A DNA stretch of 38,775 nucleotides from Clostridia bacterium (GTDB lineage: Bacteria; Bacillota; Clostridia; Christensenellales; Borkfalkiaceae): contig JAFTWU010000002.1 in the NCBI GenBank assembly GCA_017465145.1, positions 1-38,775 of the forward strand. Direction: 5' to 3'. The notes under the pieces were generated by a model. It worked only from the letters and a program-made list of their open reading frames with translations, searched no databases and had not been told where the DNA came from. The translations under genes were made by a program, and so were the position numbers. Position 1 is the first letter of the stretch, and every line of letters starts with the position of its first letter. Positions 22,067-31,681 of this stretch are shown here, one piece after another.

Positions 22067-22711
22067 TTAAGAATTTTTTGGAAGTTTTGTTGCCAAATCT
22101 CCCATATAATCGCAAGTTCCGCGCTCTAAAATAGTGAACTTTTCGCCGTCGTATTTAACCGCCGTAACGGACGCGTTAGGCACGAACTCTACGTCCTTTG
22201 CATAGAAAACGTCTTTGTCCATTATTTTACATTCCATCATACGAATAGGCGTTGCGTGGCAAACTATTAATATAGTTTTGCCTTTATATTTATCTATAAC
22301 GTCGAATAGCGCGGTATTTACCCTATCGTAAAGGTCTTTTGCGCTTTCGCCCCCTTCTATGTGGGCGTTGCCGATATCGTGTGTCCAAAGATAGTGTTGC
22401 TTAGAGAACTTTTTGGGCAATTCTTCAAAAGGCACGCCTTCCCAAAGCCCTGCATTTACTTCGCGAAAACGACTGTCTTTTATAATTTCTTTATTTTGCA
22501 AGGTTGCAATTTTTTTAGCCGTGTTATAGGCGCGTTGCAAATCGCTTGCAATTATAACGTCAAATTTATATTTGTCTTTTACGTATTCCGCCGTCATTTC
22601 CGCTTGCTTTTCGCCAAGCGGGGTAAGCGGAACGTCTCCGTGCCCGATAAATCTGCAATTTAAGTTGCCTTGGCTTTCGCCGTGGCGGATTAAAACAATA
22701 GTCGTTTCCAT
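22067..22711 (-). CDS. Histidine phosphatase (phosphoglycerate mutase-like)
   Basis: A 214-residue branch-1 histidine phosphatase. LIRHGESQGN at residues 7-16 holds the phospho-accepting His, GDVPLTPLGEKQA follows, SDLQRAYNTA near 57-66, and the second catalytic His is in IVCHATPIRMME near 150. Members act on phosphoglycerate, alpha-ribazole phosphate, sugar phosphates or other small substrates; which one is unclear. It has no visible Shine-Dalgarno, and a TATAAT (22720-22715 on the minus strand) lies only four bases before the ATG, so it may be leaderless. Co-transcription with the downstream sugar kinase suggests a sugar-phosphate role. Confidence 0.85.
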   Translation of the reverse strand: METTIVLIRHGESQGNLNCRFIGHGDVPLTPLGEKQAEMTAEYVKDKYKFDVIIASDLQRAYNTAKKIATLQNKEIIKDSRFREVNAGLWEGVPFEELPKKFSKQHYLWTHDIGNAHIEGGESAKDLYDRVNTALFDVIDKYKGKTILIVCHATPIRMMECKIMDKDVFYAKDVEFVPNASVTAVKYDGEKFTILERGTCDYMGDLATKLPKNS

Positions 22712-22858
22712 AAAATTATAATAACATATACCGCTTTATTTTTCAATGTTTTTTATTTAAATTTATAACAACATTTATTGCACAAAAAGACACATATTTT
22801 TGTATTTTTGCCCTTTTATACAACCTTTTTTACGCCCGTTCTTTTTGTCGATTGTATA

Positions 22859-22887
22859 TTGACATTATTCTTTTGCAATGTTAAAAT
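22859..22887 (+). promoter_or_regulatory. Promoter of the surface esterase gene
   Basis: TTGACA (22859-22864), 17 bases, TAAAAT (22882-22887). A small hairpin ACAAAT/ATTTGT lies in the leader at 22901-22915. Confidence 0.75.
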
Positions 22888-22938
22888 ATCTTTCGTAATA
22901 ACAAATGTAATTTGTTAAGGACTTTTTAAGGAGTTATT

Positions 22939-24792
22939 ATGAAAAAGTTTTTAAGCCTATTTTTAGTGTTCTTGCTTACCTTTTCACTATGCGCTTGCTC
23001 TTCGCCTAGCGACCCCGCGGGCCCTGGTGGAACGGGTGGCAATCTTTCTTTTACCAAAGACCGTTTAATTTTAACTACCGACGACCAACCTATGCTTTCA
23101 AACTATATTAGCGGTGATTTGGCAAGCGGTACAACCTTTACTTCTAGCGACAACACCGTTTTTCAAGTAACGGCACAAGGTGCAACCTACGCTCATAAAA
23201 AAGGCAAGGTTACGGTTACGGCAACTAACGGTTCTAATTCCGACACCCTTGACGTTTACGTTATTAGCGGAACGATGATTAAAACTCAAACGGCAACCCT
23301 TCCCATTTTGGCGGATATGCCCGTTAACGATATTATAGATTATAGCGAAATTTTCTCTTTCACTTCTTCTAACCCATCTGTTGCAAAAATTGAAGACGGC
23401 AAGGTTAAATCTCTTACCCCCGGCGATGCAACCATAACTATTTCTACCACTTTAGAAAACAACACATCCTTTACAAGAACTATGACAGTTACCGTTAAAG
23501 CAATAGAATTAAACCTTTCTTCTATAGAACTATATCCCGCTGAAACGCAAGCGCTAACCGTTAGGCATTTCGGCAACGACGGTGCAACCTTTGAAAGTTT
23601 AGATAGCGAAGTTGCAACCGTTGACGGCAACGTTGTTACCGCGCTTAAAGAAGGTTCTACCTTTATTAAAGTTACCGTTGGGCTTGCAACCGTTCAAGTT
23701 CCCGTAATGGTAAACGCTAAAGTAGACGCTCTTTCTATGGCAACGCCTAACGACGATTATTTTAACACCATAGGCAGAACGTTCTATAACAACAATTACC
23801 TTTGCCTATACAACACGGCAACGGGTTTTGAAGTTTCTTTCTACGGCACTTCTCTTTCTGCCGACTTTATTGCAGGCACGCTAAAGACGGAAAGTGATTA
23901 TAGTGAAAGCGCACCTTGGCTTTACACCACGCGCTTTGCCGTTTACGTTGACGGCGCGACTACCGCAACCGCTACCGTTGATATTCCAACCAATAAAACC
24001 ACCGCTCAAACGGTTACTCTCCTAAGCGGTCTTACTCAAGGCGTTCACACCGCCAAAGTTTACAAAATGACTGAAGCGGGCTATACTCAAGCAGCTGTTT
24101 CAAATATTGATACCGACGGTTATTTCCGCAAGGTTTCTGCACCTGAACGCGTTATCGCTTTCTACGGCGATAGCATTACCGCGGGTTGTAATAACCTAGC
24201 CCCTGGTGGCGACGTTGTTGAACTTATGGAAGATTGCGAGGACGGTATGCAAACTTACGCCTCTTTCGCGGCGCTATCACTTGGCGCGTCTTTAGACGTA
24301 CACGCGAGAACGGGTATCGGCTTATATAACACTTACGGCAACACGGTGTTTACTCAAAAGAACTATTACAACAAGCGTTATTGCTCTGCAGTTGAACTAT
24401 TATTTAACACTAGTCAACAAGCGGAATTTGATATCGCATCACTTTCCCCTGACGTAGTTGTCGTTAACCTTTGCACCAACGATATTTGGAAATTCGGCTC
24501 TGATATTGACACCACGACGTTAAAGAACGAAATGGTTGATTTTATGAACGCGCTATTTACCGTTTACGGCAACGATACGCCTATAATATTCTGCTATAAC
24601 GCGTTGTCTACCGGTTTAGCAGATTGGAATACTGTTGTCGCTAACGCGATAACCACACTAACCAACGCGCAAAAACCCGCTTATTCACTTGCGCTTACTA
24701 CCCACACTTACGGCGGACACCCCAAGGTTGAAAACCATAAAACTAACGGCACACTTTTAGAAAACAAAATAAAAACAATCTTAGGTTGGTAA
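22939..24792 (+). CDS. Lipoprotein with Ig-like domains and CE2-like SGNH esterase
   Basis: 617 residues. Signal peptide with lipid-attachment Cys20 (SLCAC), then a Ser/Pro/Gly linker. Residues 35-270 hold about three BIG2-type Ig-like modules, each ending in a VTV-x-A pattern. Residues 275-395 form a jelly-roll domain (TGFEVSFYGTSLSADF), and the SGNH catalytic domain runs from about 405 to the end: FYGDSITAGC with the Ser, VVVNLCTNDIW with the Asn, and a late HTYGGHPKVENH with the His. Jelly roll plus SGNH is the layout of carbohydrate esterase family 2, so it probably removes acetyl groups from polysaccharide at the cell surface. AAGGAG precedes the start. Confidence 0.85.
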   Translation: MKKFLSLFLVFLLTFSLCACSSPSDPAGPGGTGGNLSFTKDRLILTTDDQPMLSNYISGDLASGTTFTSSDNTVFQVTAQGATYAHKKGKVTVTATNGSNSDTLDVYVISGTMIKTQTATLPILADMPVNDIIDYSEIFSFTSSNPSVAKIEDGKVKSLTPGDATITISTTLENNTSFTRTMTVTVKAIELNLSSIELYPAETQALTVRHFGNDGATFESLDSEVATVDGNVVTALKEGSTFIKVTVGLATVQVPVMVNAKVDALSMATPNDDYFNTIGRTFYNNNYLCLYNTATGFEVSFYGTSLSADFIAGTLKTESDYSESAPWLYTTRFAVYVDGATTATATVDIPTNKTTAQTVTLLSGLTQGVHTAKVYKMTEAGYTQAAVSNIDTDGYFRKVSAPERVIAFYGDSITAGCNNLAPGGDVVELMEDCEDGMQTYASFAALSLGASLDVHARTGIGLYNTYGNTVFTQKNYYNKRYCSAVELLFNTSQQAEFDIASLSPDVVVVNLCTNDIWKFGSDIDTTTLKNEMVDFMNALFTVYGNDTPIIFCYNALSTGLADWNTVVANAITTLTNAQKPAYSLALTTHTYGGHPKVENHKTNGTLLENKIKTILGW

Positions 24793-24812
24793 AATTTTAA
24801 CCCTTAATTTAT

Positions 24813-24850
24813 ACCCCTGCTTGACTTTCGGCAGGGGTTAATTATTTTTT
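24813..24850 (+). terminator. Terminator after the esterase lipoprotein gene
   Basis: ACCCCTGC (24813-24820) / GCAGGGGT (24831-24838) with a 10-base loop, then TAATTATTTTTT. Confidence 0.85.
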
Positions 24851-24853
24851 GTA

Positions 24854-24882
24854 TTGACTTAACCCTTAATTAATGGTACAAT
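24854..24882 (+). promoter_or_regulatory. Promoter of the sugar transferase gene
   Basis: TTGACT (24854-24859), 17 bases, TACAAT (24877-24882). A leader hairpin TAAGGC/GCCTTA (24892-24908) lies just before the ribosome binding site. Confidence 0.75.
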
Positions 24883-24925
24883 ATTAGCGTTGTAAGGCTT
24901 TTTGCCTTAATAAAAGGATTTGTTT

Positions 24926-25657
24926 ATGTCATCTACGGCGGAAAAAGATAATACTTTAATTAATAACGAAAATAGCGAACAAAATTCTAAGGTAAAGGGA
25001 CAGTCTGCCGTTATGCCATTTAACCACGGTGATAAAGAATATACCGTTAAACAGTTGGGGGCTTTGCCAAAGAAAAGATTTTACCGCTTTGTTAAACGTT
25101 GTTTTGATATTTCGGCGTGCGGTCTTGCTTTGATTTTACTATCCCCCGTTATGCTTATCGTTGCAATCTGTATTAAATGCACGTCTAAAGGTCCTGTTCT
25201 ATATAAACAAGAACGCCTTGGGCTTAACGGCAAAAAGTTTAACGTGGTTAAGTTCCGCACTATGCACGTGGACGCGGAAAAAAACGGCGCACAATGGTCG
25301 GCTGGCGATAACGATAATAGAATTTATCCTTTCGGCAGAAAACTGCGCCTTTCCCGTTTAGACGAGTTGCCACAACTTTGGCTTTGCGTTACGGGTAAAA
25401 TGAGTTTGATAGGTCCAAGACCTGAACGCGAAGTTTTTTATAACGAATTTGAAAAATACGTTCACGGCTTTTCTCAAAGATTACTTGTTAAACCAGGGCT
25501 TACCGGCTTAGCACAAGTTAGCGGTGGTTATAACCTAAAGCCTGAAGAAAAAATTGTTTACGACATTGAATATATAGAAAAACGTTCTATTTGGCTTGAT
25601 ATTAAAATTTTGTTCAAAACCATTGGCGTAATATTCAGTCATAAAGGCGCAAAATAG
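24926..25657 (+). CDS. Undecaprenyl-phosphate sugar phosphotransferase (priming transferase)
   Basis: I choose ATG 24926 with AAAAGGA seven bases upstream; a TTG six bases earlier also opens the frame. The 243-residue product has a variable N terminus of about 45 residues, a membrane helix or re-entrant segment (CGLALILLSPVMLIVAICIK at about 66-85), and the bacterial sugar transferase domain: GPVLYKQERLG, VVKFRTMHVDAE, RLSRLDELPQLW, MSLIGPRPE. It links the first sugar phosphate to the undecaprenyl carrier at the inner membrane face and so starts assembly of a surface polysaccharide. The specific sugar is not readable from the sequence. Confidence 0.9.
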   Translation: MSSTAEKDNTLINNENSEQNSKVKGQSAVMPFNHGDKEYTVKQLGALPKKRFYRFVKRCFDISACGLALILLSPVMLIVAICIKCTSKGPVLYKQERLGLNGKKFNVVKFRTMHVDAEKNGAQWSAGDNDNRIYPFGRKLRLSRLDELPQLWLCVTGKMSLIGPRPEREVFYNEFEKYVHGFSQRLLVKPGLTGLAQVSGGYNLKPEEKIVYDIEYIEKRSIWLDIKILFKTIGVIFSHKGAK

Positions 25658-25668
25658 TTTGCGCTTTT
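25647..25668 (+). terminator. Weak terminator or attenuator between sugar transferase and GT4 genes
   Basis: GCGCAAA (25647-25653) / TTTGCGC (25658-25664) with a four-base loop, then TTTT. It contains the stop codon of the upstream gene. Confidence 0.5.
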
Positions 25669-25712
25669 AGTTTTATAAAAACTTATTTATTTTGCGATAG
25701 TTAGGCAAGTTT

Positions 25713-26810
25713 ATGAAATATTTATTTGTAATGACAACTTCATCTAACGTGATAAATTTCCGCGCCGACCTTATCCGTTTTCTTATAGAAAAGGGGCACG
25801 AAGTTAGCGTTATTGCCCACGACTATGAAAGAAAGGGCGACGTTTTAAATTTAGGTGTTTCGGCTTTTTATTGTGCAAAGCAAAATAACCGCTCTCTTAA
25901 CCCGTTTTCCATTTTAACCTATCAAAAAACTCTTAAAGAAATTATCTCTAAAGAAAAACCCGATTATCTTTTTACCTATCAATTAAAGCCCAACGTTTTC
26001 GGCACGATTGCGGGCAAAAAAGCGGGGGTTAAAAACGTTTATTCTTTCGTTGAAGGACTTGGCGACGTTTACGTTAACAGCGGGTTTAAGTGGAGGTTAA
26101 TTCGTTTTGTCGTTAGCCGTTTATATAAGCGCGGTTTTAAGGCGTGCAAAAAGGTTTTCGTTTTGAATAACGACGACAAGGACGCTTTTTTATCGCTTAA
26201 AATAGTGCAAAAAGATAAAATTGCCGTTTTGCCTGGCACGGGGGTTAATACGGAAAGATTTACACCTGCCCCGATAGAAAAACACGACGACTTTATAATG
26301 GTTGCGCGTATGAATAAGGCAAAGGGCGTTTTAGAATATTGTAAGTGCGCCCGCCGTGTTAAAGCCCTTTACCCAAACGCCAACTTTAATTATTTAGGTT
26401 GTGAAGGCGACCTTAAACTTAGCGATATACAAGAATATATTGACGATAAAAGTATAAACTATCTTGGCGAAGTTAAAGACGTGCGCCCCTATCTAAACGA
26501 TAACGCCGTTTTGGTTTTGCCATCTTACCGCGAAGGTATGCCCGTTTCAGTTATGGAGGCGCAAAGTAGCGGTAGAGCGGTTTTAGTTACCGCTTGCCCC
26601 GGCAGTAAAGATACCGTAAAAGACGGGTTTAACGGGTTTTTAGTTCCTATTAAAGACGTTGACGCCCTAGTTGAAAAAGCAACCTATTTTATCAACAATC
26701 CTAACGCCGTTAAAGAAATGGGCGCTAACGCTAGAGAGTTTGCTTTAGTTAACTTTGATTGCAAGCGCATTAATAACTTGATTTATTCTTTAACAAATGC
26801 AAACGCCTGA
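25713..26810 (+). CDS. Glycosyltransferase family 4
   Basis: A 365-residue GT-B enzyme. The N-terminal Rossmann half begins MKYLFVMTTSSNVINFRADLI and has the FVEGLGDVY stretch typical of WbnK/EpsD-like GT4 enzymes. The donor half has MVARMNKAKGVLEY, and the PSYREGMPVSVMEAQ stretch near 270-285 holds the E-x7-E nucleotide-sugar site. It would add a second sugar to the primed lipid carrier in the cytosol. It lies 55 bases after the priming transferase gene, with a weak terminator in between. Confidence 0.9.
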   Translation: MKYLFVMTTSSNVINFRADLIRFLIEKGHEVSVIAHDYERKGDVLNLGVSAFYCAKQNNRSLNPFSILTYQKTLKEIISKEKPDYLFTYQLKPNVFGTIAGKKAGVKNVYSFVEGLGDVYVNSGFKWRLIRFVVSRLYKRGFKACKKVFVLNNDDKDAFLSLKIVQKDKIAVLPGTGVNTERFTPAPIEKHDDFIMVARMNKAKGVLEYCKCARRVKALYPNANFNYLGCEGDLKLSDIQEYIDDKSINYLGEVKDVRPYLNDNAVLVLPSYREGMPVSVMEAQSSGRAVLVTACPGSKDTVKDGFNGFLVPIKDVDALVEKATYFINNPNAVKEMGANAREFALVNFDCKRINNLIYSLTNANA

Positions 26811-26863
26811 TACTAATTACTTGTAATTTCGCTTGGCATACTAACTTAATAATTTAAAATGAT

Positions 26864-26895
26864 AAACGCGGTGGCTGTGCCACCGCGTTTTTTTA
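26864..26895. terminator. Bidirectional terminator between converging polysaccharide genes
   Basis: A 12-base perfect stem (AAACGCGGTGGC and its complement) with loop TGT and T runs; it separates the rightward GT4 gene from the leftward flippase gene. Confidence 0.9.
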
Positions 26896-26927
26896 TTTTC
26901 TTCGTTTTCTTTCTTTTTTTAGTCGGC

Positions 26928-28469
26928 TTATTTATCTAGTTTTCTTCTTGAAATCATATTTTTGCCCCAAATATAAGTTTCCTTAAACGTTCTTGTGGGG
27001 GCGTAAACAATAGCTATAAGCAATATGGCAACCACTATGCATACGGCAAATTTTAATATTAAATTGCCTATCGTTCCGTCTGGGATATAACTGCATACGG
27101 CATGACACAAAAAGGCAACGGCTATCGTTATCAAGACGTCCATAAAATATTGCTTAAAGTATAGCCAAACGCTCTTCTTAAAGTAATATTTATATAAAAC
27201 GTGGGGGGCTGACCAAACGGGTGCGACAAGCGAACTTACTATCGTGCCGATAATAACGCCGTCTAGCCCCATATGGAGCCCTAGGACTATAGAAACGACT
27301 ATGTTTACCCCCGCTTCGATAAGCGGAATAAATCTGTTTTGATAAAAGAGCCCCGCCCCGTCGATAAAAGCAAGCACGCCCATTCTCATTTTAGTAACGA
27401 AGAAACTTATACAAATTAAAATTACCGTAGAGTAATTAAGCAACATCTCTTCGCCCGGCGTCCAAATTTTGATAAATGGTTGGAATAAAACTAATAGACA
27501 TACCGTACTGAACACGGTAAGCAACGTGAATATAAAGTTAACCCTTTCAAAGCGTTCGTAAACGTATTCTTTACTAGTGCTTGCAATAAGGTTTCCAATG
27601 CTACCGGGAAGTGCGCTAGATAATAGCAAGAACACCGAAGTTAAACTTGTTATTATTAAATAATAGTTAGAATAAACGCCAAGAACGGTAAGCCCAAGAA
27701 GTGATGAAATTATAATATTGTCGGTTGAAAATACTACAACGCTACCTATTTTATGCATGCTAAGTGCGGTGGCGTTTTTGGTAATTTCCTTTCTGGTTAA
27801 CGTATCTAGCGGTTGGCTTTTACCTAAAAGTTCGGGGAAGAGTTTGCTTGCCCAAACGTGAATTAAAAGGTTTTCTACAAAGGTAAACACAAGGGTTATT
27901 GCAAAGTAAACGTAATAGTTTTTGAAAATGAAAACCACGGCAATTTGAATAGCCGTCATTAAAAACATACATATCGTTTTAACCTTGCTTTCTATGTCGT
28001 TACGTTGATAAGCGTAAAGTAAAGAACGCTTATGTGCGGAAAAATACCCTATTACCGTGTTAACTAAATACATTGCGTAAAGGATATAAAGATTAACGTT
28101 TACGGTAACTTCGCCGTTAATTAAATGCCTTATAAACGGCATTATAATAAGACCTAGCACGGCTATTACGCACGCTATAATGGTATAAAACTTTTTGTAA
28201 TACGCGATAAGTGTTTTAACCTTTTCAATATCCCCTTGCGCTATGGGTTTATACATACTGAAAACTATCGCGCTACCTATACCAAGTTCGGCTAAATTAA
28301 GAAAGGAAAAAACGTTTGTGAAAAGCCCGTTAAGACCAACGTAATCTACCCCCATTTTGTAAATGAGGGCGGTGCGCAGAGCAAATTGCAAAATAAGTTG
28401 TGCAATAAACTTTAGTACGTTGAATATTAAATTACGTTTTACGTTTTTAACTCTTGCTTGTTGTTCCAT
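26928..28469 (-). CDS. Polysaccharide flippase (Wzx/MATE-like)
   Basis: A 513-residue membrane protein with about 12-14 helices and no soluble domain. It fits the oligosaccharide flippase family: FLNLAELGIGSAIVFSMYKPIA near 55-76 is the usual second-helix region, and RKEITKNATALSMHKIGSVVVFSTDNIIIS near 225-255 the central gate region. It would turn the undecaprenyl-linked repeat unit to the outside. It is the last of five leftward genes. No Wzy-like polymerase is present in the window, so polymerisation may be encoded elsewhere. Confidence 0.85.
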   Translation of the reverse strand: MEQQARVKNVKRNLIFNVLKFIAQLILQFALRTALIYKMGVDYVGLNGLFTNVFSFLNLAELGIGSAIVFSMYKPIAQGDIEKVKTLIAYYKKFYTIIACVIAVLGLIIMPFIRHLINGEVTVNVNLYILYAMYLVNTVIGYFSAHKRSLLYAYQRNDIESKVKTICMFLMTAIQIAVVFIFKNYYVYFAITLVFTFVENLLIHVWASKLFPELLGKSQPLDTLTRKEITKNATALSMHKIGSVVVFSTDNIIISSLLGLTVLGVYSNYYLIITSLTSVFLLLSSALPGSIGNLIASTSKEYVYERFERVNFIFTLLTVFSTVCLLVLFQPFIKIWTPGEEMLLNYSTVILICISFFVTKMRMGVLAFIDGAGLFYQNRFIPLIEAGVNIVVSIVLGLHMGLDGVIIGTIVSSLVAPVWSAPHVLYKYYFKKSVWLYFKQYFMDVLITIAVAFLCHAVCSYIPDGTIGNLILKFAVCIVVAILLIAIVYAPTRTFKETYIWGKNMISRRKLDK

Positions 28470-28491
28470 TTTTCCGTCTTTTTAACTAAAT

Positions 28492-29697
28492 TTATTTTAC
28501 GTTTTCTAAAAGGTATAGCACCTTGTCTTTAATTTTTTTATTATCGTAGGTATAATTTTTAAGGTTTTCTCTTTGTGTTTTTAGGTCGATTTTACCGTCT
28601 AAAATATCTTTTAGCGAACTATATAGCCCGTCGCTACTGTTTTCACAAACGGTGCCATAATCGGCAATTAATTCTTCCGAAGAACTTGTTTTCGTAGAGA
28701 GTACGGGCGTGCCAAGTGTTAAGGCTTCGGCAACGACTAGCCCCCAAGATTCGTGGTAAGAGCAAAGCACCAAAAGGTCGGCTTTTTTTACGAAAGGATA
28801 GGGGTTTGCCTTTTGACCGTAGAAAAGAATATAGTCTTCCGCGCCGATTTTTTTAACGTGGTCTTTCATTTTTTGTTCGTCTATTCCGCCGCCAATTACG
28901 TGATAGCAAAAATCGTAGCCTTCGTCGTGCAAGCGCTTAAGCACGTCGGCAAAACGGATAATGCCTTTATCTTGTTCAAAAAGTCTTGCAACCGAAACCA
29001 TATTAAAGGTTATGGGGTATTGAACGGTAAACTCTTTGCTTTTTTCAACGATTTTTTTGTTGTCTTGGAAGTTATAGATATAATCCACTTTGTCTTTAAG
29101 GTGTGGATAAACGCCCTTAAAAATTTCCGCACAAGAAGATGATACGCAAAGAATTTTATCGAACTTAGCAAGCGTTTTAATTAACTTTTTGCTATAGTTA
29201 ACCTGTCTAACGTCGGCGTGAATTACCGCCCATTTTTCTTTAGCGTTAACCCTTTTTAGCGCGATATTTTCGCAACACAAGTGTTGGGCGCAAAAACATA
29301 TTGCCACGTCGTATTGTTTTTTGGGCTTTTTAAGAAGATTAACCCCAACGCTTTGCACGCCGACTACTATACGGTGCTTGTCAACGTGAAGTTTATCTAG
29401 CGCCCTTTTAATAAAATTAACAAGTCTTGCTTTTGCCCCTAGCCTAGCGGGTGCGCCGTCTTCTGTATTAGCGGAACTATCTATAGAGTCTGCACGGTTA
29501 GTGTTTCTTAAAATCTTGTTACCTTCGTAAACGCAAACGTCTTTTGGCATATTATCTTTTAATACGCCACTATTACTGCACAAAAAGACGTCTAAATCTA
29601 CGCTATCGCGCATATTAGAAACAAAGTGTAAAAAGGCAGTTTCTATACCGCCCGCAGCCAAATTACTGCCTATTAAGAACACCTTTTTTTGTTCCAT
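28492..29697 (-). CDS. Glycosyltransferase family 4
   Basis: I choose ATG 29697 (AAGGGG seven bases upstream); a frame from 29715 overlaps the preceding stop. The 401-residue GT-B enzyme begins with a GGIETAFLHF motif as in GT4 family members. Residues 75-110 form a variable, charged insert. The donor domain has NMVSVARLFEQDKGIIRFADVL, FYGQKANPYPFVKKADLLVLCSYHES and WGLVVAEALTLGTPVLST near 320, the E-x7-E site. It probably transfers a hexose within the same surface polysaccharide. Confidence 0.9.
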   Translation of the reverse strand: MEQKKVFLIGSNLAAGGIETAFLHFVSNMRDSVDLDVFLCSNSGVLKDNMPKDVCVYEGNKILRNTNRADSIDSSANTEDGAPARLGAKARLVNFIKRALDKLHVDKHRIVVGVQSVGVNLLKKPKKQYDVAICFCAQHLCCENIALKRVNAKEKWAVIHADVRQVNYSKKLIKTLAKFDKILCVSSSCAEIFKGVYPHLKDKVDYIYNFQDNKKIVEKSKEFTVQYPITFNMVSVARLFEQDKGIIRFADVLKRLHDEGYDFCYHVIGGGIDEQKMKDHVKKIGAEDYILFYGQKANPYPFVKKADLLVLCSYHESWGLVVAEALTLGTPVLSTKTSSSEELIADYGTVCENSSDGLYSSLKDILDGKIDLKTQRENLKNYTYDNKKIKDKVLYLLENVK

Positions 29698-29707
29698 AAC
29701 TATCCCC

Positions 29708-30706
29708 TTATGCAAGTTTACATAGTTTTTCGTATAGCGAAAACCACTTTTTGTGCACTAAATAATACGCTATTTTTCTTTTTAAACTCTTAACGTTTTT
29801 CTTTTCCGCAAGGTAACTTTCCCTTGTGTTAAGAGTGTGGAAAAACCCGTCGCTTAAATATTCTTTTAACAAGTCTATATGCCCGTATTTTACCATTTCG
29901 TTAGATAAGGACGCGTAGTTATAAAACTTAAATGCGTTTAAGTTATCTAGCGCTACCCTATTTTCAATTTCTTTTAATATCGTCTTAAAGGACTGATATC
30001 TTAGCGCAACTTTATCCTTGTTAAAAGTGTGCATAACGCTACTTTCGCGTTGCAAATAATAATAACAACGCTTGTCCGTTGCGGAAATTTTTATATCGTC
30101 TTTTATAATTTTTATTAAAAACAAAAGGTCTTCTGCAATTTTAAGTTGTTCAAAACGAACGTCGCCTATTACTTCTTTTTTTATAAGCAAACGCCACACG
30201 TTGCCCATTATACCGTAGGTTTCAAAAACAGTTTCTCTTTCTTCGGTAGTGTTTGCTAAAAAATGGTTTATTATGTTTTTTGAATTAACGTTTAATAAAT
30301 TGTGTTCTATAAAAGGTTTTTCTTTGCCGTCTTCGTATACGGCGGTAAACCCGCACATTGCAATATCGCACCCACTATCAACGACAACTTTGGTTAAGTT
30401 TTCGTAAGTTTCGGGGTGAATATAATCGTCGCTATCAACAAAGGCAATATAAGTGCCCGTGGCGTTATCTAGCCCCGTGTTTCTGGCTTTGCTAACCCCT
30501 TCGTTTTGTTTATGAATAACCCTTATTCTGTCGTCTTTTTCCGCCCATTTATCGCAAATAGCGGGGCAATTGTCGGGGCTACCGTCATCGATAAGTAAAA
30601 TTTCCAAATTTTTATAAGTTTGGTTAACTATACTTTCAACGCACCTATCTAAATACCCTTCGACTTTGTATACGGGAACGATAACCGTTATCTTTTCGGT
30701 AAACAT
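29708..30706 (-). CDS. Glycosyltransferase family 2
   Basis: A 332-residue GT-A enzyme: ITVIVPVYKVEGYLDRCVES at the N terminus, LLIDDGSPDNCP, and the metal-binding motif in AFVDSDDYIHPE near 88-100. The second half has a helical part without membrane segments (LNTRESYLAEKKNVKSLKRK), as in capsule transferases of the WaaB/EpsJ kind. AAAGGA precedes the start, one base after the stop of the GT-D gene, so translation is coupled. Confidence 0.9.
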   Translation of the reverse strand: MFTEKITVIVPVYKVEGYLDRCVESIVNQTYKNLEILLIDDGSPDNCPAICDKWAEKDDRIRVIHKQNEGVSKARNTGLDNATGTYIAFVDSDDYIHPETYENLTKVVVDSGCDIAMCGFTAVYEDGKEKPFIEHNLLNVNSKNIINHFLANTTEERETVFETYGIMGNVWRLLIKKEVIGDVRFEQLKIAEDLLFLIKIIKDDIKISATDKRCYYYLQRESSVMHTFNKDKVALRYQSFKTILKEIENRVALDNLNAFKFYNYASLSNEMVKYGHIDLLKEYLSDGFFHTLNTRESYLAEKKNVKSLKRKIAYYLVHKKWFSLYEKLCKLA

Positions 30707-30707
30707 A

Positions 30708-31619
30708 TTATATCCTTTCTATAATTTGTGCTATATAGTCTTGTTCGATAGCGTTTTGTTTGCTTTTATCGGCGGTTAAATCGGTTAAATCGGCGCCGTT
30801 TTCATCTAAACCGTCGCTACCTATTTCTATCACTTGTTTGTTTTTAACGGGACATTTTTTAGTTGCGCCCATCTTAAACCATTCGTATTCAACGTCTACG
30901 TGCCCAAGGTCTAAAGCCTGATAACCAAGCCCGCATAAATCGTAGGCAAGCACCGTAGCCGTAGGCCCAAGCGCAACGATAATTAGCGAATCTTTCTTTG
31001 CGCTTTTTTTAACGGCGGATAAAATTTTTTCATAACTTTCAAAGGCGTTTTTAGACGGGCAAATTATTCTTTTTATATCTTTAGAATTAGAAAATAAATC
31101 GTTGCCAACGCCAAGGCGGGACTTTTCCCCTTCAACGAAAATAATTTCCCTATCTTGCCAAATTTCTTTTAGCGCAAGAGCGTAATTTTCCGTTTGGCTT
31201 TTGTCCGTTTTGCGCATATAAAACCTTGACAAAAAGGCGTCGCCAACCACGGTGCATTTGCCGAAAACTTTTTTCCAAAGCCCTAAAAATTTATTTAAGT
31301 TCTTTTTCCAAAAGTTAAATTCTTCTTCGTTTGTCGTTTGTTTAAGCGCGTTAAGGTCGAATACGTTTGGCACGCACACTAAACAGTTTTTCGTTGTCTT
31401 AATATTTTTAAGCCTTTTTGCTAAGGCGTTGTTTTTATCTTGGAAAGGTATGCTAAAGCCTTGCATAAGGGCAAGTTCGCCATCGCCAAAGCGCGCGATA
31501 CCACACCCCGTTTTTTTAATATATTCTACCGTTTCAAAATCGCTAAGTACGTTTGGGGTTTTGTAAAACGGCGAAATTATTTTGCTTTGCAAAACGTAAA
31601 AAATCGTTTTTAATTTCAT
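30708..31619 (-). CDS. GT-D fold glycosyltransferase (DUF1792-like)
   Basis: A 303-residue protein. GCGIARFGDGELALMQG near 34-50 is the conserved RFGDGE motif of the GT-D family described for streptococcal glycoprotein glycosylation (DUF1792), and VEGEKSRLGVGNDLF plus SLIIVALGPTATVLAYDL near 200 match its nucleotide-binding and central parts. GT-D enzymes need a divalent metal and use UDP-sugars. The C-terminal 50 residues are rich in Asp, Asn and Lys. It lies 62 bases behind the GT32 gene and before a GT2 gene. Confidence 0.8.
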   Translation of the reverse strand: MKLKTIFYVLQSKIISPFYKTPNVLSDFETVEYIKKTGCGIARFGDGELALMQGFSIPFQDKNNALAKRLKNIKTTKNCLVCVPNVFDLNALKQTTNEEEFNFWKKNLNKFLGLWKKVFGKCTVVGDAFLSRFYMRKTDKSQTENYALALKEIWQDREIIFVEGEKSRLGVGNDLFSNSKDIKRIICPSKNAFESYEKILSAVKKSAKKDSLIIVALGPTATVLAYDLCGLGYQALDLGHVDVEYEWFKMGATKKCPVKNKQVIEIGSDGLDENGADLTDLTADKSKQNAIEQDYIAQIIERI

Positions 31620-31681
31620 TTTAATTCTCTTAAATTTTTATCTTATATGAGTTTTTTTTGAACTTAAATAGCCAAAAATTT

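Noticed and set aside
28753-29142. 129-residue plus-strand frame inside the GT4 gene
   Set aside because: It is a reverse shadow without ribosome binding site.
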